From the NCBI GenBank assembly GCA_020638875.1, contig JACKHS010000010.1, positions 60,843 to 124,842 of the forward strand: a DNA stretch of 64,000 bases, in the 5' to 3' direction. Positions 18,297 through 25,512 of this stretch are shown here, piece by piece. Source of the DNA: Planctomycetota bacterium. GTDB lineage: Bacteria > Planctomycetota > UBA1135 > GCA-002686595. The notes below the pieces were generated by a model that was not told where the DNA came from, made no database searches, and saw only the letters and a list, made by a program, of their open reading frames with translations. Each line of letters opens with the position of its first letter. Position 1 is the first letter of the stretch. A program made the translations under genes and the position numbers.

Positions 18297-18575
18297 TTGA
18301 GCGACTCCAAGCCCGCAGACGCCGCGCCCGTGATCGACCCCGGCCTGCTCGAGATCCTCGCCTGCCCGGCGACGCACCAACCGCTGCGCGTGGCGCAGGC
18401 GGCCGAGCTCGAGCGCGTGAACGCGCGCATCGCCGCCGGCGAGCAGAAGACCGCGGGCGGCGAGGTCGTCGGCCAGCGCGTCGCGGCCGGGCTGGTGCGC
18501 GAGGACGGCGCGGTGCTCTACCCGATCCGCGACCGCATCCCCGTGCTGCTCGTGGACGAGGGCCTGCCGCTGTAG
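18297..18575 (+). CDS. Trm112-like small protein
   Basis: 92 residues with a TTG start (TTGAGCGACTCC). IDPGLLEILACPATHQPLRVA and ALYPIRDRIPVLLVDEGLPL-type ending match the Trm112/YcaR fold. The canonical four-Cys zinc site is not present (only ACPATH at the first knuckle). Bacterial Trm112-like proteins activate or stabilise partner methyltransferases; no methyltransferase is adjacent here. A TATCCT box at 18261-18266 gives a leader of about 25 nt. Ends 16 bp before eboE, so likely co-transcribed. Confidence 0.82.
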   Translation: MSDSKPADAAPVIDPGLLEILACPATHQPLRVAQAAELERVNARIAAGEQKTAGGEVVGQRVAAGLVREDGAVLYPIRDRIPVLLVDEGLPL

Positions 18576-18591
18576 CGGCGCGGCGGCACCC

Positions 18592-19848
18592 GTGCGCCTG
18601 ACGCACCCCGCGCACCCGGGCCGCGCCGTGCGGCTCGCCTACTGCATGAACCTGCACGCGGGCGAGACGCCCGCGGAGCTGTTCGCCGGCCTGCGCGCGA
18701 TCACGTTGCCGCTGCGCGACCGGCTCGCGCCGCGCGGCGCGTTCGGCGTGGGCCTGTACCTCTCGGGCGCGCTGGCCGCGCACCTCGCGAGCGACGCGGG
18801 CGCGGCCGAGCGCGAGGCGCTGCGCGCGACGCTCGCCGCCGAGCGCCTGGCGCCCTTCACCTACAACGCGTTCCCCTTCGGCGGTTTCCACGCCGCGGGT
18901 CTCAAGCGCGCGGTCTTCGAGCCCACCTGGCTCGAGCCGGCGCGCGCGCGCTACACGCTCGACGTCGCGCGCCTCGCGACCGAGCTCGCCGACGAGCCGC
19001 GCGTGACGATCTCGACGCACACCGGCCGCTTCGGCGCGTTCGCGCCGGGCGAGCTCGACGCCGCCGCGGCGCAGTGGGGGGCGGTGCTGGCCGAGTTCGC
19101 GGAGCTGCGCGAGCGGGGCGGACCGCTCGTCGTGCTCGCGCTCGAGGCCGAGCCGCGCTCCGCCGCCGGCACGACCTCCGCGGCGCGCGCGCTCGACGAG
19201 GCCTTGCGCGCGCGCCTGCGCCCGCGCCTCGGCCACGCGCTGCTCGACGCGCACCTCGCGCTGTGCCTCGACACGTGCCACGCGGCGGTCGAGTTCGAGG
19301 AGCCCGCGCAGAGCCTGGCCGACGCGCGCGCCGCCGGGATCGGCAAGGTGCAGGTCTCCTCGGCGCTGCGCTTGCCGCGGCCCGGCGAGCACGCCGCCGG
19401 CCGCGCGGCGCTCTGCGCGCTCGACGAGCCGCGCTATCTGCACCAGACCACGGGGCGTCGCGGCGCCGAGCTTCTGCGCGTCGACGACCTGCCCGAGCTC
19501 GCCGCGCGCGCGGACGACGCCGCGTGGCTCGCGTGCGACGAGTGGCGCACGCACTTCCACGTGCCGATCGACCTCGCGCGCCTCGGCGACGACGGCCTCG
19601 CGACCACGCGCGACCACACCGACGCGCTCGTCAGCGCGCTCGTGGCGGAGCCCGCGCGCTGGGGCGCGGACGAGCTGCAGCTCGAGCTCGAGACGTACAC
19701 CTGGGACGTGCTGCCCGGCGCGGCGCGCGGCGCGGGGGAGCTCGTCGACGGCCTCGAGCGCGAGTACCGCCACGCGCTGGCCCTGCTCGGCGCGGCGGGT
19801 TGGCGCGTCGCGGACGAGGCCTCGAAAAACCCGTCCGCGGAGCGTTGA
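18592..19848 (+). CDS. eboE: EboE-type metabolite traffic protein (sugar isomerase-like TIM barrel)
   Basis: 418 residues, GTG start. YCMNLHAGETPAELFAGLR, FGVGLYLSG, FTYNAFPFGGFHAAGLKRAVFEPTW, ISTHTGRF, LALEAEPR, LCLDTCHAAVEFE, KVQVSSALRLP and HFHVPIDLARLG follow the EboE pattern, a xylose-isomerase-like barrel with metal-type Glu, Asp and His positions. In ebo clusters EboE takes part in exporting a metabolite precursor to the periplasm (known for scytonemin in cyanobacteria). Here it is coupled to a Trm112-like gene, while eboA and eboB are at 52.7-54.5 kb. Its stop overlaps the -35 box of tRNA-Glu. Confidence 0.85.
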   Translation: MRLTHPAHPGRAVRLAYCMNLHAGETPAELFAGLRAITLPLRDRLAPRGAFGVGLYLSGALAAHLASDAGAAEREALRATLAAERLAPFTYNAFPFGGFHAAGLKRAVFEPTWLEPARARYTLDVARLATELADEPRVTISTHTGRFGAFAPGELDAAAAQWGAVLAEFAELRERGGPLVVLALEAEPRSAAGTTSAARALDEALRARLRPRLGHALLDAHLALCLDTCHAAVEFEEPAQSLADARAAGIGKVQVSSALRLPRPGEHAAGRAALCALDEPRYLHQTTGRRGAELLRVDDLPELAARADDAAWLACDEWRTHFHVPIDLARLGDDGLATTRDHTDALVSALVAEPARWGADELQLELETYTWDVLPGAARGAGELVDGLEREYRHALALLGAAGWRVADEASKNPSAER

Positions 19849-19873
19849 CACCCCCGGGGAGGCCCCGTACTCT
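19845..19873 (+). promoter_or_regulatory. Consensus sigma70 promoter of tRNA-Glu
   Basis: TTGACA (19845-19850), 17-nt spacer, TACTCT (19868-19873), 39 nt before the tRNA. The -35 box contains the eboE TGA. Confidence 0.8.
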
Positions 19874-19912
19874 CCCTCGCCCGCGTCGACCCAGACGCGG
19901 GTCCCAACGAGT

Positions 19913-19990
19913 GGCCCTATCGTCTAGTCAGGCCTAGGACACCAGGTTTTCATCCTGGCGACTGGGGTTCAAATCCCCATAGGGTCACCA
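19913..19990 (+). tRNA. tRNA-Glu (anticodon TTC)
   Basis: 78 nt with encoded CCA. Acceptor GGCCCTA pairs with TAGGGTC (one G-T). Anticodon stem CCAGG/CCTGG with loop TTTTCAT gives TTC. T arm TGGGG-TTCAAAT-CCCCA. D loop ends with CCTAGGACA, typical of Glu tRNAs. Confidence 0.96.
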
Positions 19991-20115
19991 CTCTCCCCGC
20001 CGGCGTCGAGCCCCGCTCCGCCCGCGCGAGAGGCTCCGCCGAAGACGTCTTCGAAGGCTCCGCTACTGGCGTGCTCGGCGCGTTTCGATCGGGTTCCTCG
20101 CCCCCGGCGCCCGCG

Positions 20116-21123
20116 TCAACTCCGCGACCTCGCGCGCGCCGCGAGGTACGCCTCGATGCGCGCGCGCTGCTCCGCGCGCCCCGCGTCGAAGTCGAGCTGC
20201 GGCTTGCGCACGGCGAGCAGGAAGAGGTCGTCGGCGCTGGGCGCGTCGCTCGCGAGGATCGCCTCGACGGCCTCGTCGAGGTGCTCGTCCCAGTGCGGCT
20301 GCGCGCCGTCGACGTCCGTGACGCCGTAGTGACGCGCGAGGTCCCAGCACGTCAGCGCGCGGCCGGCGTAGGCGGCGGCGTCGGGGTCGGCCGCGAGCGC
20401 GGCGACCACGCGGCCCACCAGCAGCGGCGTCTCCGAGTGCGCGAAGTGCGGGTCCTGCGCGATCGCCTCGCGCCAGGTCGCCTCGGTCACGCCGAAGTGG
20501 TCGAGCACGGCCTCGGAGCGCAGGAACCCCGGCGTCAGCGCGACGGCGGTGACCGGATGCGCGGCGAGCTCGACCGACATCGCGTAGGCGAGGCGGATCG
20601 CCGTCGCCTTGCAGAGGTCGTAGAAGAGCTGCCCGCGGTAGCCCGCGAACGCGCCGTCGGTGACCTCGACGACCAGGCCGCCGCGCTCCAGCATCAGCGG
20701 CACCGCGTGGCGGCTCGTGACGACGTGCGTGTGGATCGCGCGCTCCATCATCGCGAAGCCCTGCGCGAGGTCGAGCTCCCAGAACGGCTTGCCCCACTCG
20801 GTCAGCGCGTCGCCGCCCCAGATGTCGTTGACGAGCACGTCGAGCCGGCCGTGGTCGGCGCGCACGCGCGCGACGAGCGCCGCGACCGCGGCCTCGTCGG
20901 TGTGATCGACGCGCACCGTGACGCCGGTGCCGCCGGCCGCGTCGACGAGCTCGGCCGTCTCCTCGATCGTCTCGGGCCGCGCCGCGTCGAGCGCGCCGGC
21001 GCGGCTGCTGCGGCCCGTGCAGTAGACCGTCGCGCCGGCCTCGCCGAGGGCGCGCGCGATGCCGCGCCCGGCCCCGCGCGTCGCCCCGGCGACGAGCGCC
21101 ACCTTGCCTGCGAGCGTCCTCAT
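20116..21123 (-). CDS. Short-chain dehydrogenase/reductase
   Basis: 335 residues. Rossmann nucleotide motif GATRGAGRGIARAL near the N terminus, DHTDEAAV acidic patch, LVNDIWGG in place of NNAG, and YDLCKAT as the catalytic YxxxK. The usual catalytic Ser position reads VTDGA, so Thr may serve. The ~80-residue C-terminal extension (from HYGVTDVDG) is longer than in minimal SDRs and resembles DHRS1-type members. GRSSR after the second strand suggests NADP. Substrate unknown. Stands alone, divergent from the CBS gene. Confidence 0.9.
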   Translation of the reverse strand: MRTLAGKVALVAGATRGAGRGIARALGEAGATVYCTGRSSRAGALDAARPETIEETAELVDAAGGTGVTVRVDHTDEAAVAALVARVRADHGRLDVLVNDIWGGDALTEWGKPFWELDLAQGFAMMERAIHTHVVTSRHAVPLMLERGGLVVEVTDGAFAGYRGQLFYDLCKATAIRLAYAMSVELAAHPVTAVALTPGFLRSEAVLDHFGVTEATWREAIAQDPHFAHSETPLLVGRVVAALAADPDAAAYAGRALTCWDLARHYGVTDVDGAQPHWDEHLDEAVEAILASDAPSADDLFLLAVRKPQLDFDAGRAEQRARIEAYLAARARSRS

Positions 21124-21129
21124 GCGCGG

Positions 21130-21135
21130 AGCCTA
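21130..21135 (-). promoter_or_regulatory. Leaderless-type -10 box (TAGGCT)
   Basis: TAGGCT on the minus strand, 6 nt before the SDR ATG at 21123. Confidence 0.5.
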
Positions 21136-21289
21136 GGCGGCGGTCGACCGGCGCGCCAGCGCGCGCCTACGCACACCTCCCGCCCTCCGCTACGGAGCCG
21201 GTCCGCTGCGGGGCGCGCGCGGCCGGTCGACAATGGAGCGCCCCGGGCGCGCCGTCGGCGCGGCGCGTCGCGCGGGTGCGGAGACCACC

Positions 21290-22096
21290 ATGGAAGTACG
21301 CGAGGTGATGAGCGCGCGACCCGTCCTCGTGGACGCGAGCGCGAGCTTGGACGAGGCCATGCGCCTCATGGACGATCACGACGTGCGCCACCTGCCCGTC
21401 CTGCGCGACGGGAGCCTGGTCGGCGTCGTCTCGGACCGCGACGTGATGAGCGCGACCGGCTGGCTGCCGGCCAACCTGCGCGAGCCGAGCGGACCGTCGA
21501 CGGTGGGGGACCTGGTGCGCAAGAAGGCCGTCACCGCCACGCCCGACGACAGCATCGTGATGACCGCCGTCGACATGGTCTCGCGCGAGATCGGATGCCT
21601 GCCCGTGCTGGAGGACGGCGCGGTGGTCGGCATCGTCACCGAGATGGACATGCTCTCGGCCTACATCGACGTCAGCGAGCAGGACAACGAGTCGCTCGCG
21701 CTGCACGCGCCGGTCTCCGAGCTGATGAGCGCGAACGTGCTCACCGTGGCTCCGAACACGAGCCTGTGGGCGGCGATGGACCTCGCGAAGGAGCGCCACG
21801 TGCGCCACCTGCCGGTCGTCGAGGACGGCCGCGTGGTGGGTATCGTGTCCGACCGCGACCTGCGGCGCGCGGCGGCGCGGCACTCCGAGCCCGGCGTGCC
21901 GGTGAACGAGCTGATGAGCCACGACCCGCTGACGCTCGACCCCGAGGAGCCGCTGTCGCGCGCGGCGGCGTGCATGTACGAGGCGCGCATCGGCGGCCTG
22001 CCGGTGGTCGACGACGGGCGCCTGGTGGGCATCCTCACGCTCACCGACCTGCTCGACTACTGCATCGCGAACCTGCGCCACCCCGACAAGCGCTGA
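21290..22096 (+). CDS. Four-CBS-domain regulatory protein
   Basis: 268 residues from the ATG at 21290 (an in-frame ATG at 21233 would add a poorly conserved Arg-rich stretch). Four CBS motifs in tandem: VREVMSARPVLVDASASLDEAM, VGDLVRKKAVTATPDDSIV, VSELMSANVLTVAPNTSL and VNELMSHDPLTLDPEEPL, each closed by a HLPVLRDGSLVGVVSDRD-type strand. Two Bateman modules that probably bind adenine nucleotides; no effector domain is fused, so it should act on a partner. Cytoplasmic. Confidence 0.92.
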   Translation: MEVREVMSARPVLVDASASLDEAMRLMDDHDVRHLPVLRDGSLVGVVSDRDVMSATGWLPANLREPSGPSTVGDLVRKKAVTATPDDSIVMTAVDMVSREIGCLPVLEDGAVVGIVTEMDMLSAYIDVSEQDNESLALHAPVSELMSANVLTVAPNTSLWAAMDLAKERHVRHLPVVEDGRVVGIVSDRDLRRAAARHSEPGVPVNELMSHDPLTLDPEEPLSRAAACMYEARIGGLPVVDDGRLVGILTLTDLLDYCIANLRHPDKR

Positions 22097-22111
22097 GCCC
22101 GCGGGGCGCGG

Positions 22112-22150
22112 CGACGCGGAGCCCGCGGCGTGCCCGCCGGCTCCGCGTCG
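22112..22150. terminator. Bidirectional hairpin between CBS gene and histidine kinase
   Basis: Perfect 12-bp stem, 22112-22123 with 22139-22150, 15-nt loop, between two convergent stops. Confidence 0.65.
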
Positions 22151-22153
22151 TCG

Positions 22154-24742
22154 TCAGGCGAGCAGCTCCTGCAGCACGCGCGCGAGCGCCTCGAGCTTGA
22201 AGGGCTTGGCCAGGAAGCGCACGCCGAGCGCGGCCTCGCTGTCGTCCTCGCTCGGGTGGCCCGAGATCAGCAGGAAGGGCAGGTCGGGGTGCGTCGTGCG
22301 CACCTGCGCGAGCACCTCGAGACCGCCCAGCTTGGGCAGCACGCGGTCGCAGATGACCGCGTCGGCGCCCTCGACGAGCCCGAGCGCCGCGAGGCCGTCG
22401 GGCGCCTCGCGCACCTGGTAGCCGCGCCGCGACAGACCTTCGCGCATCATGCGGCGCAGGCCCTCGTCGTCCTCGACGATGAGCACGCACGCCGCGCGCT
22501 GCACCGGCCGCACGCGCGCCTCGGGCGCCTTGGCCTCGACGACGCCGGCCGCGCAGGGCAGCAGCACCTCGACGGTCGTGCCGCGCCCCGGCGCGCTCTC
22601 GACGCGCACCGTGCCGCCCGACTGGTGCACGATGCCGTGCACGGTGGAGAGCCCCAGCCCGGTGCCCTTGCCGGGCTCCTTCGTCGTGAAGAACGGCTCG
22701 AAGGCGCGCTCGCGCACCCTGTCGTCCATGCCGGTGCCCGTGTCGCTCACGCGCAGCCGCACGTAGTCACCGGGCGGCAGCGGCACGGGCGTCGTGACGC
22801 GCGGGTCGGGCAGCCGGATGCGCGTCGCGCGGAACTCGAGGCGGCCGCCCTCGGGCATCGCGTCGCGCGCGTTGATCGCGAGGTTGATGAGCACCTGGTC
22901 GAGCTGGCCGCGGTCGGCCTGCACGACGAGCGGGCCGCCGCCCGCGCGCTCCTCGACGACGTCGACGAAGATGCGCTCGCCGAGCAGGCGGTCGAGCAGG
23001 CGCTCGAGCTCGGTCAGCACGCGGCCGACGTCGAGGCGCGTGGGGCGCAGCGCCTGCTTGCGCCCGAAGGCCAGGAGCTGCACGGTCAGGCGCGCGGCGC
23101 GCGAGGCGGCCTCGAGGATCTCGCGCAGCGAGTCGTGCCCGGGGTGGCCCTCGGGCAGCTCCTCGAGCAGCAGCTCGCCGCGGCCGAGGATGACCGTGAG
23201 CAGGTTGTTGAAGTCGTGCGCGACGCCGCCGGCGAGCCGGCCGATGGCGTCCATCTTCTGCGCCTGCCGCAGCTCCTCCTCGAGGCGTGAGCGCGCGAGC
23301 TCCGCGCGCACCAGCTCGTCCACGCGCGCTTCGAGCTGGTCGTTGGCCTCGACGAGCTGACGCGTGCGCTCGGCGACCAGCGCCTCGAGGTCGGCGCGCA
23401 CCCGCGCCTGGTCGCGCTCGCGCTGGCGCAGGAGCTCGATCTGGTGCATGCCCTGCAGGTTCTCGGTGGTGCGCCGCGCGTCGCTCGCGTGGAGCTCGAG
23501 CATCAGCTCGATGCGCCGCTTCGCGTAGCCGAGCGCGCGCTCCGGCAGGCCGGCGGCCTCCGACGCGCGCACGCCGAGGTCGCACAGCTCGGCCGCGCGC
23601 GCCGGCGGCAGCCCGCCCGCGAGCAGCGGCTCGCACTCGACCAGCAGCTCGAGCACGCGCGCGGTGTCGCCGAGCGCGAGGTGCGCCTCGAGCAGGCCCA
23701 GCTCGTTGCCCGTGAACGGCCCGCGCTCGCCCGCCGCGCGCACCAGCGCGCGGCTCTCCTCGAAGCGCGCGATGGCCTCGCGGTAGCGCTTGCGCTCGTA
23801 CTCGAGGTTGCCGAGCGACGTGAGCGCGCGCGCCTCCTGCACGCGGCAACCGGTCTCGCGATTGATGGCGAGCGCGCGCTCGATGGCCGTCTCGGCCTCG
23901 TCGAGGCGTTCGAGGTGCACCAGCGCGAACGCGCGGTCGAGCTCCGTCTTGGCCATGGCCGCCGCGTCGCCCTCGCCCCCGCGCAGCGCGAGGCTCTCGG
24001 CGTACACCTCGAGCGCCTCTTCCGAGCGTCCCAGGCGGTCGAGCTCGACGCCGACGTTGTGCAGCGAGTTGGCGAGCTGCCCGCGGGCGCCCTGCGCGCG
24101 CAGCAGCTCGGCACAGCGGCGGTGGCTGTCGAGCGCGCGCTCGTGCTCGCCGAGCTGCCCGTACAGGTTGCCGAAGTTGCCGAGCATCAGCGCGCGCCGG
24201 CGGTCGTCGCCCAGCTCGGTCGCGAGCTCCAGCGCGCGCGAGAGCGGCTCGAGCGCGCGCGCGGGGTGGCCCGAGTAGAAGCCGAGCGCGGCGAGGTTGC
24301 CGTACAGGCGCACGATCTCGACGTCGCGCACGCCGCGCGCCCGGCCGTGCGCGAGGCCCTCCTGCAGGTAGCCGCGCGCCTCGGCCAGGTGGCCGAGCTG
24401 CATCAGCCCCTCGGCCAGCGCGTTCGTCGCGCGCAGCAGCGTGCGCGGGTCGTCGTCGAGCTCGGCGAAGCGCAGCGCGTTGCGCGCGAGCTCGACGCCG
24501 CCCTGCAGGTCACCCGCGTGGAGCTGGAAGCCCGCGCCGATCGCGTCGCGCGCGGCGAGCAGGGGCGCGCGCACGTCCTGCGGCAGCGCGGCGAGCTCCG
24601 GCTGCAGGGCCGCGAGCTCCTCGAGCCCTTGGCGCGGCGCCTGGGCGCAGCGCACCTGCAGCTCCTCGAGCGCCGCGCGCAGCGCCGCGGGAGCGCGCGG
24701 CGTGGCCGGCGGTGTCGGGGTCGGGGGCGACGGTTCGCTCAC
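22154..24742 (-). CDS. Cytoplasmic TPR hybrid histidine kinase
   Basis: 862 residues from a GTG with a -10 box 7 nt upstream; the frame stays open further upstream, over the divergent gene, but that part is not protein-like. Residues ~20-415 are TPR helices (LGNFGNLYGQLGEHERALDS, LANSLHNVGVELDRLGRSEEALEVYAES). A coiled coil leads to the dimerisation/phosphoacceptor segment MDAIGRLAGGVAHDFNNLLT, the ATPase domain (NLAINARDAM, DTGTGMD, FEPFFTTKEPGKGTGLGLSTV), and a C-terminal receiver (LIVEDDEG, VICDRVLPKLGG, KPFK). No membrane segment, so an intracellular signal through the TPR part is likely. No adjacent response regulator. Confidence 0.92.
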   Translation of the reverse strand: MSEPSPPTPTPPATPRAPAALRAALEELQVRCAQAPRQGLEELAALQPELAALPQDVRAPLLAARDAIGAGFQLHAGDLQGGVELARNALRFAELDDDPRTLLRATNALAEGLMQLGHLAEARGYLQEGLAHGRARGVRDVEIVRLYGNLAALGFYSGHPARALEPLSRALELATELGDDRRRALMLGNFGNLYGQLGEHERALDSHRRCAELLRAQGARGQLANSLHNVGVELDRLGRSEEALEVYAESLALRGGEGDAAAMAKTELDRAFALVHLERLDEAETAIERALAINRETGCRVQEARALTSLGNLEYERKRYREAIARFEESRALVRAAGERGPFTGNELGLLEAHLALGDTARVLELLVECEPLLAGGLPPARAAELCDLGVRASEAAGLPERALGYAKRRIELMLELHASDARRTTENLQGMHQIELLRQRERDQARVRADLEALVAERTRQLVEANDQLEARVDELVRAELARSRLEEELRQAQKMDAIGRLAGGVAHDFNNLLTVILGRGELLLEELPEGHPGHDSLREILEAASRAARLTVQLLAFGRKQALRPTRLDVGRVLTELERLLDRLLGERIFVDVVEERAGGGPLVVQADRGQLDQVLINLAINARDAMPEGGRLEFRATRIRLPDPRVTTPVPLPPGDYVRLRVSDTGTGMDDRVRERAFEPFFTTKEPGKGTGLGLSTVHGIVHQSGGTVRVESAPGRGTTVEVLLPCAAGVVEAKAPEARVRPVQRAACVLIVEDDEGLRRMMREGLSRRGYQVREAPDGLAALGLVEGADAVICDRVLPKLGGLEVLAQVRTTHPDLPFLLISGHPSEDDSEAALGVRFLAKPFKLEALARVLQELLA

Positions 24743-24749
24743 GGACGCC

Positions 24750-24755
24750 ACCGTA
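24750..24755 (-). promoter_or_regulatory. Leaderless-type -10 box (TACGGT)
   Basis: TACGGT on the minus strand, 7 nt before the GTG at 24742; decides that start. Confidence 0.5.
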
Positions 24756-24839
24756 GCAGATCGGCCGCGCGCGGGCGCGTGCGGCGGGGCGGCCGGGTCG
24801 CTAAGCTCTCCGCCCCGATTCTCGCCCGGAGACCCCGCG

Positions 24840-25451
24840 ATGCCCGACACCCCCCGCGACGCCGAGCCCGAGCTGCCGCCCTTCATCATCGAAGGCGCGC
24901 GCTCTGGCCGCGCCAAGTGCAAGACCTGCCGCCGCCCGATCGCCAAGGACACGCTGCGCCTGGGCATCCTCGTCGAGGGCCCGTACGGGGTCGGCCACAT
25001 GTGGCACCACCTCGCGTGCGCGGCGAAGCGCCAGTTCGCGAAGGTCGAGGAGGCCTACGCGGCCGAGGCCTGGACCTTCGCCAAGGAGGTGCCGCCGGAC
25101 CTGCCCGAGCTGGCCGAGCTCGCGGCGCTGCGCGACAAGGCCGAGGACGAGCGCAGCAAGAAGAAGAGCCTGCCCTACGCCGAGCTCGACCCGTCGGGCC
25201 GCGCCAAGTGCAAGCAGTGCGACGGCGCGCTGACCAAGGGCGAAGCGCGCGTCGTGCTCGGCCGCGCCGTGGAGTTCGGGCAGCAGACGCGCACGGCGCC
25301 GATCCAGGTGCACCCCGGCTGCGTGGCCGACGCGCTGCGCGCGCCCGACTCCGCCACGCAGGCCGACGGGTTCGCCGACGCGTTGCGCGCGAACAGCGAG
25401 CTCGACGACGCGGCGCTCGACGCCGTGCTGGCCGAGGTCGGCGAGCTCTAG
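24840..25451 (+). CDS. Double PARP-type zinc-finger protein
   Basis: 203 residues. Finger 1 (about 17-66): ARSGRAKCKTCRRPIAKDTL, LRLGILVEGP, MWHHLACAAKRQF, giving the CxxC...HxxC zinc site of zf-PARP. Finger 2 (about 116-165): DPSGRAKCKQCDGALTKGEA, RVVLGRAVEFG, VHPGCVADAL, again CxxC...HxxC. In eukaryotic PARP1 and DNA ligase III this finger senses DNA breaks. There is no catalytic domain here. I infer a small DNA nick-binding or repair-signalling protein. A TAAGCT box lies about 35 nt upstream of the ATG. Divergent from the histidine kinase. Confidence 0.85.
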   Translation: MPDTPRDAEPELPPFIIEGARSGRAKCKTCRRPIAKDTLRLGILVEGPYGVGHMWHHLACAAKRQFAKVEEAYAAEAWTFAKEVPPDLPELAELAALRDKAEDERSKKKSLPYAELDPSGRAKCKQCDGALTKGEARVVLGRAVEFGQQTRTAPIQVHPGCVADALRAPDSATQADGFADALRANSELDDAALDAVLAEVGEL

Positions 25452-25512
25452 GGGCCCTCCGCGACGTGCCTCGGACGCCGCGACGGCGCCGACTGACGTC
25501 TCGAACCGGCGC

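Noticed and set aside
15394..19990. An island between tRNA-Lys and tRNA-Glu
   Set aside because: Genes between them (pepP, Trm112-like, eboE) have the same composition as the rest, and no repeat of either tRNA 3' end was seen.
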